From Tricholomella constricta (taxonomy: Eukaryota; Basidiomycota; Agaricomycetes; Agaricales; Lyophyllaceae), in the NCBI GenBank assembly GCA_013368375.1, contig JAACJP010000007.1, forward strand, positions 1,275,253 to 1,339,252: DNA of 64,000 nucleotides, given 5' to 3'. Numbering within the stretch: the first letter of the stretch is position 1; every line of letters begins with the position of its first letter. Shown piece after piece: positions 49,397-62,354 of this stretch. Made by a program: the position numbers and the translations under genes. The notes under the pieces were generated by a model that was not told where the DNA came from, did not search any database, and saw nothing but the letters and a program-made list of their open reading frames with translations.

Positions 49397-51707
49397 GACT
49401 TGGGAGATGCTAGGTGGGCCGTAGCTGGGGGTTTGCTGGCTAGTTAACGGCCAACCAGTCCAAACCTTCCAACCAGAATCTCGGCATCGCCGGTGCCGAG
49501 GTTGCATAACATGTACAAGCTGTGCTCGATCACTCACCCCATTGGCCACCCCACAAATGCCGACACTCCCGCCGCCGCACTGGCAGGTTCTCCGCGCAGA
49601 TCGCCTGACGGCCGCGTTCTTGTCCACGCGCCAAATTGTCCATCTGTTCCCACTGTGACGTTCTGTTTCATCCATTGTCAACCAACAGCTGCCCACAGTT
49701 TCCACTCCAATCCAACCCACGCCTCCTCTTCTCCCGTCTAAACCCCGAGTCATTGCATCATGACGATATTGACGGATCTTATCACCATTCAATACAATCC
49801 CTCATTGCGGCCAAGCCTTCATATCTATATATTACGAGCCTAAATCACATTCGTGCCCAACTCCATCGCTGTATCCATTGCCACTCGCTGATCCACGGCC
49901 TCATCGGTGAATTCAATTCACTCGTACTTATCATCTGACTTCCTAAGGTTCATGCCGTAACCCTGTTACCATGCCGCGGCTTCGCTCAAGGGAATAAATG
50001 TCTATATGGGATTGCTACGGATTACCGTTATCCCGGTAAAGGTGTATTTGGACGCCCCTTGCTTGTTTTCTCTAACCACGCTACACCCACGACATGGTGA
50101 GACTCGGTGCTAAAGGGTCCTTCCGGTTTCGATATTCATATTCAACCTCGAGAGCTGAACATGGTAGACAAGATGGACGCACGTCCTCCTGGGAGCTTTT
50201 CGCTATAAGGTAGTTCCGTGAAATGTAGTTTTCACAGCATCTGGGAACGTACAACATCATTCGGTGCCTGGATGACCTTCTGAATCGACACTCTTAGCTT
50301 CGATTCCCTCGACGCCTCATCTTGCTCTTCGGGACCTCTCATACAAGCCTGTCTCGTAAGCCCGGTATCGGTCGAATTGTGGCGAGATTCTCTCGTCACT
50401 CCTTACTGCTCAGAACCCAATGTGATATGATGTATTGGAGGGCGACCGACCTGGACTCTGCTGCGCTCATACGATGAGTAACTGAGCTTTCGACCATCAT
50501 CGATCATTATCTTTTGTGCTTCACATGCGCACCGTTGGCTTGATGATTTACCGAGGTCAAATCCATGGGCTGGCCTAGTTATATCTCACGTTGTCAATGT
50601 CTGCCGGAGCGCCCTCTGCTGTCCGTCCATGTTCGTTTCGGCAGCATCGAGTATTTTTATGACCTCTCTCTGGGAACTGGAATCGCTCGCACCAATAACG
50701 TCTCGGCCAATGTATCAATATTCCAGCCACACCATTGTTCCAGGGTTGATCCTCGTTTTTCTCTCAGTACTGCTAAACTTGTATTCAATGTTGCCACCGG
50801 ACTGCTTCGCCTCTTTTGTTCTCCTCACGACCATCTGCTTTCGTTGTTGTCGTTCTATAGCGCCCAAGGACTACTTGGTTACTGCAAAACAACGGCGTCA
50901 GGACAAGCCTTCGCGAGCCACTGTTTTCCCGAGCCTCGATGTCTAACAATACCATGGGAGCATCCACTGAACATTGGAGGCCTCGAGGTCAGGAAGGAGC
51001 ACTCCGCGTGTCAGATATTCTAAGATGAAATGATCAAGCAAACAATGATTATGCTGTGAATTCTGAGCTCTGCAGAGGACATGAGGGCCAAGAGGTTCCT
51101 TGGGGTCATGGGGTCGCAACCACTGGCCCCCTTCTGCAGCCGTGTCTGAGACCAGTGAGAATGCATCCACTAGACTATCACGTCGTTCAATTCAATAACC
51201 GGAGGCGCACTGGTTTAGAAATTGTAAGGGAGGTAGGAGGTGGAATGACAAGAAATTGGAAGTTTTGGCCCTACCTTCCAAGTATGATCAGCTCGAGGCT
51301 TGCAACGAACGGAGGAGGAGAAGCCCATTTCGGGGCTCATTGCTTATGCCTGTCGGTTGTTATGTCCACATAACAGGACATAACACATAACGCGTACAGC
51401 CACTGACCGATTTGGCTAGGGATTCCCATCTCTCATCGTTGGGGATCATCTTCGCAACTTTCACCACGTCGATGGCCGCCTCTCCTGGTTGATTTCCATT
51501 CTCTACTCTGCGGCTTGTCATCTTAAGTTATCACAGTCATTAGTTTCTCAAATTGTTTATTTCTGAGCTGCACGTCGTAGCAAGGATGGTGCGAGATGGT
51601 GCGTACCTTGTACATATCCTCTTGCTCACTTTTACTCACTAAACCTACTGCAGGCCTAACTACATCTACGGGCTACATATCCTCATAGAATCAGTGGAGA
51701 GAATACG
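49397..51707. other. non-coding region upstream of the MADS-box gene
   Basis: The first few hundred bases, which include pyrimidine-rich stretches, should contain the MADS-box promoter and leader. In the remainder I see only short unsupported frames, no RNA gene and no transposon motif. Confidence 0.55.
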
Positions 51708-52208
51708 ATGAGGACAAGGTAATGTACCTCCGCGTTATCACGGCACATACCGGGTCCCAACCCTTCCAGAACTCGACGCGACAAGCTATCGTTGGCGCCA
51801 GCATTCGATACGAGGGCTCAGGCAGAGCCGACGCTGCTCTGCACGATGGGAGGTGTCACTTGAACATGACGAGGACAGGATATAGGTGCGTAATATACTT
51901 TCGCAACACCACGGCACACACTGTCTCAACCCTTCTAGAACTCGACGGCGACAGGCTATCATTTGCGCCATTATTCGCTACGAGGGCTCAGGCAGCGCCG
52001 ACGTTACTCTACATGATGGGAGGCGTCACCTAAACATGACAAGGACAAGGTACAGGTGCGTAACATACATTCACAACACTACGGCACGCACTGAGTCTCA
52101 ACCCTTCCAGAACACGATGTCGACAAGATCTCGTTATGCCAGCATTCGCTGCGGGGGTTCAAGCAGCGTCAACGCTGCTCCAAACGATGGAAGGTGTCAC
52201 CTGAAGAC
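51708..52208. repeat. minisatellite of three ~165-bp units
   Basis: Units begin at about 51708, 51868 and 52038 with TGA-GAGGACAAGG-type sequence. Each holds an ACGGCACACAC..CTCAACCCTTC segment and GAGGGCTCAGGCAG. They are diverged by substitutions and small indels. The unit start motif GAGGACAAGGTA recurs alone at about 52779, just beyond the monooxygenase relic. Confidence 0.88.
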
Positions 52209-52312
52209 TGAGAATCAGCAGAGAAGGACGAGACGAGCCCGCGGTAGGGACATACCAATATCAATGTTGCCAGAATCCGCCAATCCACATCCTACGTTGC
52301 CGAAAACGGTGC

Positions 52313-52872
<560 letters not shown>

Positions 52873-53164
52873 CTATGGCAACACGATGACTGCCTTCATG
52901 TCATGTGACTTCAGAATCCTTGGGCTCGAGTATCGACAGCGCATTCAGTATGGCTTGCTAGTCTTTGAGAACTTGGGACCAGCTTCTATGCACACATAAG
53001 TATGTTTTGTACAATATGTAAAACCTCCTGTTTTTCTGTATATCCTCGCACTTCCTCCAGGAAGTGCCTGTTGTCATGTGACCCTCACGCGAAATCTGCA
53101 AGACGTATATCTTCTGGTCATCGTCCTCAACAACGTGCTCGCTTCTGCTCCCATATTCACATCT

Positions 53165-53796
53165 ATGTCTAAATCTACATCGAAGCATGGTGGTGCTCGG
53201 GTTGGTGCAGGCCGAAAATCCAAGCTGTCCCAAATGCAACAAAATCTTTTCGAGAGCAACTCTGTGGCTGGAACACCTGGTCGTCCAAGCCCGTTTTTTT
53301 GCAAGGCGCTCAAACACGAACCCTGCTTCTGAGAGATCAGCTGAAGGGATTGGCCACGGCCCTGTAGACGAATCAGGTATGTAGCTTTGATATCATCATT
53401 CACGTTGACAGAACTGATGCAATCTCGCGTGTACTAGATCCAAATGTTCTTACGCCCGATGAGTACACTCGTTTTCAATCGGAATGGAATGATATTCAAG
53501 AACTCGAGACAAATGAAGGACAAGGAGATGCTGAGGTTGAAGAAAGCCTTTTTGATAATGAGAACGACGATGATCTGCTTGACGCGATGAGACAAGCAGA
53601 ACAGGAATCCAAGGAAGAAGATAAATCGGAGGGAATACATGATGCCTACCTTCGTGGTGTTAGAGATATGCTGAAGGCTCAAATTGCATCCTCAGGCCAG
53701 CCGACATGCTACAAAAGCGGGACATTTTGGATTTATCCGAAGGATCCGTTATTTGCGCTCGATGCGACGAAGAATAGTTCCGAGTTCTATTTATAG
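53165..53796 (+). pseudogene. fragment of a basidiomycete transposon-type gene
   Basis: Begins at an ATG with SKSTSKHGGARVGAGRKS, the Gly/Ala/Arg pattern that opens many transposon-encoded proteins. After frame changes and a probable intron (53374-53440) it continues LTPDEYTRFQSEWNDIQELE, an acidic part, then SEGIHDAYLRGVRDMLKAQI and CYKSGTFWIYPKDPLFALDA before stopping at 53796. I associate this C-terminal pattern with a large repeated fungal gene family but cannot name it with certainty. It is truncated relative to what such proteins usually show. Confidence 0.45.
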
Positions 53797-54077
53797 AACG
53801 AGGTTTTGTATTTTGCCTCGGTGCGTGGGACAGTTGGCAAAATCAAGTGATAGGATCATTTATGATTGCATCAACTGATCCTATCACATCACGTGATCTT
53901 TCCGTTCCGCTTATCATCTACCCCGGGCCCGGGTCTTAATGGTGGAGGGCGCACGGCGATGTGAATTGTTTCTTTTCCGAGTTATTCATAACATATTTAA
54001 CAAGTTCTAAGCGCTGATATTCTATGTACTATGTATGCTCGTTACCAACAATAAAAAAGCTATCGCTGCGTAGCGCC

Positions 54078-55142
54078 CTACTTATTCCTGTGGTGCCTCC
54101 TTGCCCTATCCTCATAGTCTTCCGCGGCCTTGTCTGTACCTTTTTTTTCTGTGCTTGGCCCGGCCCCTCGTCGTCGCTGTCGTTCCTCATACGCCTTGTC
54201 ATCATCCTTCATATGCGCCTCGAATAGCATCTGCGCATCATCAATTGTGATCCTGGTCTGGTAGCCATCTCTGCTCCGCGCTAGTTCGTTCTTTGGAATC
54301 TGATTCAATACGATGGTGCTACATATCACGGTGTCTTCGGTGTTTGGAAATCGTTCAACGTCATGGACGTTGACTAACAGTTGGAAAGCCCATAGTGTGT
54401 CGTGGGGCACGCTGGGATCGTCGTTTCTGTAGAGTTCATTGATTTTCTTCTCCGAGGCGTCCAACTTTGCGCTTAGTGACGTGAGGTATGGGTGCGTTCG
54501 GTCGATGATGTCGCACCTCAGAAATTTTAGCTCGTGATAACTGGAAGCCGGCTTTCCAGCGGTCTTGCTAGTGACCAAGACCCTTAGCACGCCTCGTGAT
54601 GTAGTGAGATGTTCGATGGATCGCGGGAGGCCAGTGTTCATGTGCGCCAGCACACAGTACATTCCCGCAAGGTCCCAGGCGTATTGTTGGTTCCATCGAA
54701 ATAACATGTCTTCCACGGGCGTGCTGGATTCTCCCCGAACATCTTTGCAGACAGGGGCATGTGCGCTCCAGTGTTTTCCTTGACAGTCCTTGTCCTACAG
54801 GAAACATGTGAGACGGTTAACACTCAGCAGGTCTAACACGACCGTCACTGACACAGTATCCCATGGCTCGACAGTTGTTACACCACCGAGTGTTGCGGAG
54901 ACTGTTCGCCTTTCCGCATCCGGCACAATGTTCTTTGGCTAGCTGAGCAAATTGTGGTGAGCATTTAGCATGGGTGTTTTGTCATTTTGTAAATGCACCA
55001 TTGCCCAAATCTCCTTATCTGTAAATCCTTTCTTCACTCTCAGGACCATGCATGCAGTTTTGGTGCATTGGCCTGCCTTCACCGTCTGCAACCATTCTTC
55101 AAGGTTGATTTGCGTGGATGCTGGGGCGATAACGTGGAACAT
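54078..55142 (-). CDS. MYND-type zinc-finger protein
   Basis: Three exons (54999-55142, 54853-54942, 54078-54794) join in phase to 316 residues. The MYND finger spans exons 2 and 3: CAGCGKANSLRNTRWCNNC, RAMGYC, then DCQGKHWSAHAPVC, giving the C-C/C-C/C-C/H-C pattern. The N-terminus (MFHVIAPASTQINLEEWLQT) and the long C-terminus (LRCDIIDRTHPYLTSLSAKL, ELYRNDDPSVPHDTLWAFQL) are unfamiliar. The very C-terminus is charged (RARRHHRNK). MYND fingers mediate protein-protein contacts; no catalytic SET domain is seen. The gene is divergent from another cysteine-finger gene, with 158 bp between starts. Confidence 0.82.
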
Positions 55143-55300
55143 TGTAAAGTGTTTGGGCTGCACTTTGGCTGCAGTGAGATGACCTTTCACGTATCTTTTC
55201 CCGTGACTCGCTCTGTTACATACTATTTGGTCATTGCGTTGTGTGTGGTCTGCACCCACCTGCTTTTCTTTGCTGCACAACTTGCCTGTGGGCCTTCACT
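55143..55300. promoter_or_regulatory. bidirectional promoter between two MYND-like genes
   Basis: Only 158 bp separate the start codons of the minus-strand (55142) and plus-strand (55301) genes, so both must be driven from here. No specific element is assigned. Confidence 0.55.
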
Positions 55301-56157
55301 ATGGCTTCCTCTTTGGTAGGACCTTTGACCTCAAAGTACATTGAAAAACATCTCCCAGGCACCATTGGTAAAAGGCTGTTGAGTTACGTACGTTCCTACT
55401 CCTTTCCTCTCAGTGCCCGCATGTATTGCATTTAATATTGTTCTTTATTTCTATCAGTTAGGACGACCGGTCGTTTGTGAATGCGCCGCCGACGTCAAAC
55501 TACCAAATGCAATCTGGTGCCCACACTGCATGACCAAGGCTTTTTGCGTTAGTCTGATCCCCCTTGTGCTGCACGCTGAACCCCGTACTGACTGATTTCT
55601 GTGATTGTTCACAGAGCCACAGCTGCCTCGCCTCTCACCTCAAAGCTGGCAACATGAAATGTTTCTATTTGATGCCAAAGACGCCACAGGGATTTATGCT
55701 CTTACAGTGGTGCCGAAAGCATGGCCGTCTCTTGGCAGGCATCATCTTCATTGTAGCTCGTCTCCACCATCCACACAGTGACGGCGTCTCCTTCTGTGCT
55801 ACGCATTATGCTGATATCACGGTTGTTGCACGCAATGCTACGAACCTTCCTCCTGCATTGTCCAACATCTCCTACGCAGGCCTCTCATTGCACGCCAAAA
55901 ATGGATATTATCCAGGTCGATATTATCATCCGTCCAGCCTCTGCTCTCAGGATGGCTTCAACATAGGACTTCTTATCACTCTGAACAAAACCAATCCTCC
56001 TACTCCACCTGCTGACCCTTCTAAATTTGATGACGGGTTCAACACCTTTTTAATCTCTACGCTTGACTGGCCGCGCGACTTCTGGCCCATCACAACTGTT
56101 GTTCTCAAAGGGTTACTAGACGCGATGGTGAGGGATGACTTCGATTTGGGTGCTTGA
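55301..56157 (+). CDS. MYND-like cysteine-finger protein
   Basis: Three exons (55301-55387, 55458-55547, 55615-56157) in phase give 239 residues. After MASSLVGPLTSKYIEKHLPG comes a cysteine finger, VVCECAADVKLPNAIWCPHC, then MTKAFC, SHSC and HLKAGNMKC. This resembles MYND but has C-x-C instead of C-x2-C at the first pair. The rest (LLQWCRKHGRLLAGIIFIVA, NGYYPGRYYHPSSLCS, FNTFLISTLDWPRDFWPITT) is not recognised. It shares its promoter region with the MYND gene on the other strand. Confidence 0.72.
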
Positions 56158-57278
56158 GAGGTATGTAAGAACAATTCTACCACTCAGACTGCACTCTCCG
56201 CCCTCACATCCATTGCTTCTGGTAGGGACTGCGCACCAACTCCGACTTCACCTGCATTTCATGTGAGCCTGTCCGAACATCACCTGGTCTTGGGACAGAA
56301 GGTGAGGGAGCATTGGGCGGGAATCAGGGAGCATCGTCGCAGTTTATCGGTGACTAGTGTATCGCGGCGCTCGGTATATACAGTTTATGGCTAGAATGGC
56401 AGATCATGCTTGATCATATGAGCTTGAAAGCGAGAGAGCTCCCTCTGGTGGTCGTCGTAGATGTCTTGGTAGTCCATGCCAAATTTGGTGTCAATGTGGA
56501 TACTCGTTGCCCATTCCCATGCTGGCTGTGGTGCGCGTGCTTCCCGTGCTATGGGAATGGCTTTATAGGCACCTGATATAGATTCTTGTAGATATGTTGG
56601 AAGAAATCTGATGGAAGGCGCAGTTTACTCATTTGTGTTGTGGAGTGAGCCAGGTGCAAAAGACTCGGGATTCAGTTAAGACCGTTCAGACCACAATCGT
56701 CGTGTCGGTGACCATCGCGTTGTACGCGATTTGGCTCGCAGCTCGAGGTGAAGGTGTCTGGTGCACTAGGGTACCAGAGGGCCTCTGCTGTTCCAATGAT
56801 TGTCCTCTGGTAGCCTGGACTACGACACCGTAGACGGCAAGATACCACGCTTCCCGAACGCGACAGGCCTAGTCGTTGCCATGTTCTCGATCGACACGGC
56901 AAGGGGTGTTGTGCATGAGAGTGTCAATTGGCGCATCGCCGATGCATTACTAGTTCTGATTGGGCAGCTCAAGATACTGAGGACAACATCAACATTTAGG
57001 TAAAGTCGGTCATTTGTTTGTGGTTATCACGCTGGACATAGTACAAATATATACTGTGAATGCCAATTTGTCGGTCAACCTTCTGATGCCGGCACTTAGT
57101 TAACTCTATCTATATCCATGCTTCGCTTACTTCCTTGTGTCCCTTCATTGTCGTCTACCTCGTCATACATAACTTTGCGTTTCAGCACGGAGTTTGATGT
57201 CTGCGGAGCGACGTGAATTTTCGTACCAGGAGCCTTCTGTTTCGATCTTGTGAGTTGTCATTATTTTGGCTTCCGTCA
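56158..57278. other. non-coding region
   Basis: I see no supported gene, repeat or RNA gene. It separates the 3' end of the MYND-like gene from the 3' end of the next minus-strand gene. Confidence 0.5.
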
Positions 57279-58610
57279 TCAACGCACCTGACTGAAGGCT
57301 CCGTTTATCAGTGCGATTGAGCGCAGCACTGTAATCATCTTATATCTGTCACCCTTCAAAGGAACCACGACAAACGAGACTTGAATCTCGATGATGTCGC
57401 CAATGCGGAACATCTGCGGCCCTACTTTCTCATGCCTATATATCCTTGAGCTCTGATGCATATCCGGAAGTCTCGTAGCACTCACGTCGTTTTACCGTCT
57501 TCAGTGGTGCGTCGCCTGAAATACATGACCTCATTGTCGTCGGTATGGATATGTCGTGATTCTTGTGCCATTTTCTCTAATACGCGCTTAGGGTCTACAA
57601 GGTTCCCGAAAGGAACCTCGTCGTCCTGACTTTCGTTTTTGGGTGACATGTAGCGGTTTGATGCCTCCAGTACGTCGTTACCAACTCCGTCACTTGCTGT
57701 GGCGGTCCAGCATTCGAGTGCGCCCTGCGGGAAGTGTCTATCGAAGTAACCGTATATTTCGCCAATCGAACATAGTGCCGCGCTGAATGCCGTCGTCCCA
57801 AGCCCCGCGAGCTTGATACTCTGGCGAAGGTATTTGTATCTTGCATTTGCTATGCTGGATCGCTGTTAGGCCAATCGTTTCCCATGTCTTAATTGGCTGC
57901 TCACTCACCGGGGTTTTGTGAGAATTGGCGGCAAATCCTTGTCTAACAAGCTTCCTTGCAAAGAAAACACTATCTCTTCCTTCTGTCCATCCTCAGCTTC
58001 GCCTACAAGTCTCCAAGTCTTCGGTCTTTCCATCGCTTGCACCTTGATACCGTCAGCCCAGCCTGGCATCTGAATTCAGACTATAGGTGAGCATGATACC
58101 TGCGCTGAGCTCTGAAGTTTCCCACCTGGACAATTCTCGATAAGCGTCGATCAACCCCGCCAATGGCTGTAATCGAAGATTGCTCCAGATATTGTGCTAT
58201 AAATTGGCTGTGGGTGTGCGTCCAAGCTCATAATTGAACGTCGCACCTGCTGTTGGCCTTTCCATTGCCTGGATATGTTGTTTTTCTTTCTATGAGGTTC
58301 GAGATTGCTTCTGTCGTGTCTGACTGATGTAAATGTGGTCCCTTTTCCCAATCGCTCAGACGACAGGATCACTTGACAGAATCGCGTCTCTTGCCCTGTT
58401 TTGAGCCATCTCCTCGGCCAAATCTCTTGCCTTGTTTTGAGCCATCTCCTCGGCCAAATGCTTCGTCCGTTTTCTAATTGCTGACACCATTTCTTTTTCT
58501 GTAGCTTGAATATCTGCACCACGCAACTCCACCTTCTGCTGAAGATGCTTGCCCTTCAACCAATGATGCAATTGGTCATCTGGCTTTGGCTTGGTCGCTT
58601 CTCTTCCCCG
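57279..58610 (-). CDS. unrecognised multi-exon gene
   Basis: Several exons read leftward. A coiled-coil-like segment (KGKHLQQKVELRGADIQATE, then a duplicated LAEEMAQNKARD) is followed by SSITAIGGVDRRLSRIVQ, PGWADGIKVQAMERPKTWRL and EEIVFSLQGSLLDKDLPPIL. Then come CSIGEIYGYFDRHFPQGALE, MSPKNESQDDEVPFGNLVDP and finally FRIGDIIEIQVSFVVVPLKG, MITVLRSIALINGAFSQ. The pieces look like one protein with introns near 58,100, 57,900, 57,840, 57,500 and elsewhere. No ATG is obvious upstream of the first segment, which follows an in-frame TGA, so the start is unresolved. I do not recognise the family. Confidence 0.5.
58387..58458. repeat. 36-bp tandem repeat encoding a 12-residue helix repeat
   Basis: Two copies (58387-58422, 58423-58458) starting TCTCTTGCC(C/T)TGTTTTG. 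On the minus strand they encode LAEEMAQN(K/R)ARD twice, consistent with a helical region. Confidence 0.93.
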
Positions 58611-58964
58611 AACGATCGTCTCCCGTCAGAGTGTCTCCTTAATCATTCCTTGCCTGGTTCATTTCGATCCATCTGTTCGGTCCTATTAACTTCTCTTCTT
58701 TCGCTGGCTCGTTTTGCATAGGTATTCTTCCCATCTGCTATGCTGTTGCATGAAATTGACGCGCCTAATCAGGGGTTGTGCCAAATTGAGATCAGAAGGT
58801 CTGCAAGCCTTCTGCATCGTGTTCAAGGTTCTGAGCTTCTTTTGTGCTTTCACGATGCATAGGATTGCATGGCTTATGCCTTGTTTGCTCCTCTCCTGGA
58901 CTCGTATAAAATCTTCGGTATTCCAATATGCACTTCTGTCCCCCCTTTCAACTCTTTCTTCGTC

Positions 58965-61900
58965 ATGCCTCCCAAGAATGGAAAATCGAGTAGTAACAAG
59001 TACGTCCATTGTTTCCCTCTATATACGCTTCCCTGATCTACTATCATTTTTGTAGTCGATCTGCAAATAAGGTCGACAAGATGGTCACTGAGTATGTGTT
59101 TCTCTTACTCCCCCTGCTCCCAGCTCTCTCAACGTCGTCCTGTTAGATCGTCCCAAGACATTGCTGCGTATGTTATTCGTCCGATGGCCTTATTGTAATT
59201 TAATTATCCATCTCCACTCGTCCCGCTTCAGGGCTATCGAGCGCGCCTTCTCCTCTGGGCCTAGGTACGTCTTCCACCTCCACCTCCACCTATCTTTCTC
59301 ACCCATTTTAATAGCGCGATTCATGTTCCATCTAAAAGACAAAAACGCAAACCTAGTGACCTTGAACCGGATAGCGACATGTAAGCCCCATCTCTGACAC
59401 TGTTTTGACCCGTCCACTTACATGTCGTTATAGTGAGATCGTGGAGGGCCCGGCCACTCCTTCTCCGTCAAAGAAAAAAAGGGAGATACTAGGTAATCCT
59501 GATGCCCCCGCTGGCGCCACAAAGCGCGCCACACCCAAAATGGCTACACTTCTGTACGCATGCTGTTCTACTTCGTGCAGCTCTATCTCACTAACGAGCT
59601 ATATAGCGAGATGATCGACAGTGTTGTCGTTATGGGCACTGGTGTTGATCCTCCTTCTGCTAGGTTGGCATTTTTATTCATTTCCCGGCAGGCTGTATTG
59701 ACTCCTCGCTTCAGCTCTCGCCTGTCGCTGTAAGTGCATATTTATATTATTCCAGGTCCCTGTATATTTACTCTGGGTTTCAGCCGTCCCAAAGGAAAAC
59801 AGACCAGGAATGCGCAGCCGCATGGGAGCCTCGAAGCCTCGACCCTGGGGTATGCTCCTTCGGCTCTAAGTTTTATGCGTACATTTACAATGGTTACCTT
59901 GCCCAGTGCTCCCCTGACCATTGCGGATGCCGAATCGCCATTGGAGTCCGCGCCTGCACTTCTTAGGTAATACCAGCTTCTGTCGTACGATCACAAGTTA
60001 TGGGCACTGATTTTCCCTTCTCTCTGGGCTTCAGCCCTGCAGGACGCCCCATGTAAGAATTTCTGCATTCGTTTCCGCCTCTCTATTCCTAAACTTTTAC
60101 CTGTTGATATAACCAGTCGCTTAAAGTCAAAGTCTGAGAAGGCACGGTTGGCTGAGCAGTCAGCATCGCCTATGTACGTTCTTTCACCGGTTTGTTGTTA
60201 TCTTTTATTTATCAACCTTTTACTTAAGTAAACCTGTCAAGAAAACGCTTGAACAAGTCCAAGCCAAAGCTGCTCTCATGGCAGCGGAACGGGAGTCTTA
60301 TCCAGGGTGTGTACGTCTACCGACCCTTTTGAGTTCGGTTTTCTGACTTCTTGCAAGGACTAACATTGAACACATGGTAACGATGAAGTCCGACGATCCC
60401 TCTTTTGGCTATTCCGAAGACGATCTCCCGGACGTCAATACGTATGTTTTTGTTATCCTTCATCTATCTACCTAACGTTCTTATAATTAGGATGTTTAGT
60501 CCATCATCTGGATCCAGCCGCGCCAAAGGGTCTCGATTCAATTTACCTGATTCTGACAAAGAGAGCATTGTTGATGCTCCTCAGTGAGTCTACTTTATCG
60601 TTCTTCGGCTCTGACACCTTTTCAATATATTGTGGCATCATATAGGCCTGCAGCTGACATAAACCCATTCATGGATGTCGAGGCGCAGGAATCGGATGGC
60701 AATTCCGAGGAAGGTCGCTCGGGCGATGAGGTCCTGTCCGAAGCCGATAGCGCTCAAGGCGCCAGCGACGCTCAGTCGCAGTCAGACGTTGGTGCCTCGG
60801 ATGCGGGTAGTGACGCCAGCGTTGGCAACGCTACGGTCAGTCAGACCGCCGACGATGTCGACTTCGACGCAGTCATGCAGCCGTCCCTATGGGACGACCA
60901 GCCCGGTTTGATCCAGGACTACAAGCAGCTCCCATTCCTCAAGTACGTTTCTATTGTCCTTTCCATTGAATCTAACTAAGGCCCGACCAGAACTTTCTAC
61001 GATATCGCTCCGTATAGCGATGGCGGCCGAGGCGACGTTGAATCCCAGCGCTGCTCGCTTGAGAGCGTCTCCCAGGAAATGCCTGTTGCGGCTATTGCGT
61101 GCGCGAAACCTCTCCCTGTTGCTGATGCCCGTTGACCATGACCCATCTCAGGTATTTCGTTGCGGGTCTAAAGTTCGTGCGCTCAGGCTGCTACGTGAAT
61201 ACGGCCCGCGTCGACCCCCGCGAACTTGTCGTTGACCCCGCAGGTCGCCTCAGGATTGCGGACGGCCGCCGCCCCCTTGCGATTGGTATTATGATGGGTG
61301 TTGTTTCTGAGAGCTCCTTGTTCACACCCGTGATGAACACTGCACGCACGCCCACCAATATTCATCGCATCTCCATCGCCCCCATGAGCCAGGAATTCCG
61401 CCGCGACACCTCGGTATGGGGGCTCCTTTTCAAGTTCCCTCAGCCTGTCATAATGGGCCCTACGTCTGGTCTTGGCTTTAGTTTCTCTACCTATGGGGAG
61501 GGGAGGGGTCCTCAGTCTTTCCAGACTGCGCGGGCTGCTAGCTGTAAGTTAATCGTTACTCGTTCTCAACTGTTCTCACTCTATATTCTCCATTACAGCC
61601 ACCAACGCGCCTACCACTCCTCAGAAGAAGAAGTCATCTATCACCTTTTCTGTAAAGTCTCCAGTGGCTGCCCAAGCGATGGCCATCTCAGCAAATCCAA
61701 TCGCATATGAAGACACTGGTGAGTGACATTTTTTTGCAGCTCTCTGAGTTGGGCTAACTATGTGGTTACAGTGCCTGTGTATGATGGACGCCCCAGCAAG
61801 ACCAACAAGGGATTTGCGTTCACAGACGCGGACTTCCTTGCCCTTGCGAAGTGGCCCCGCTTCCTCAACAACGATACTGAGCTGCCCAATGACTCGGTGG

Positions 61901-62055
61901 TCGCCGTAGGCTATACTGTCAAGACCTACGGTTCTGGTACCGTTTACCTTTCGTCGAATGTCCAGTTCGTCATTGTCCTCAGCGCCCCTGGCTTTAATCC
62001 TGCATCGGGCTCGGAGAAGGCTGTTGCTAGAAAGCGCGGGGCGGAGTCTGGTTGA
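58965..62055 (+). CDS. unrecognised gene with many very short exons
   Basis: Starts at ATG 58965 (MPPKNGKSSSN). The first exons are tiny and separated by ~50-bp introns, several at codon position 2: SANKVDKMVT, SSQDIAA, AIERAFSSGP, HVPSKRQKRKPSDLEPDSD, EIVEGPATPSPSKKKREILG. Basic clusters (KRQKRK, SKKKRE) suggest nuclear entry. Later exons are acidic (MFSPSSGSSRAKGSRFNLPD, EAQESDGNSEEGRSGDEVLS, DDVDFDAVMQPSLWDDQP). A conserved-looking C-terminal half follows: RYFVAGLKFVRSGCYVNTAR, SRDTSVWGLLFKF-type sequence, KKKSSITFSVKSP, then GFAFTDADFLALAKWPRFLN and SVVAVGYTVKTYGSGTVYLS, ending RKRGAESG at 62055. No known domain. The exact set of early exons (59.6-60.2 kb) is uncertain. Confidence 0.6.
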
Positions 62056-62354
62056 TGGGTGGTTTGGCAAGGGCTCCTTCGGGCACGGTGGGATTCAGTT
62101 GGCGAGGACTGCATGTCGTTCTTCTAGCGTTACTCCTGCTAGTTTACGTGCCTTGTCGTCACTTGTATCATAGTCTGCTGTGCCTGTAGCGGCGCCTTCT
62201 CTTGTGATTCAAAAATTGCATCACCTTTGACATCAGCGCCGTAGGCACGACATGCATGAAGTTTCCGATTGACTATGACTCCTTTCTTCCCATTTCTTTC
62301 TTTGAATGTACGATATATTGTCAGAGCATGTATTCTAGCGCAATGTCCACAAGT

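Noticed and set aside
50565..51023. Plus-strand frame of 152 codons upstream of the minisatellite
   Set aside because: No conserved motif, no plausible introns, amino-acid composition like translated non-coding DNA.
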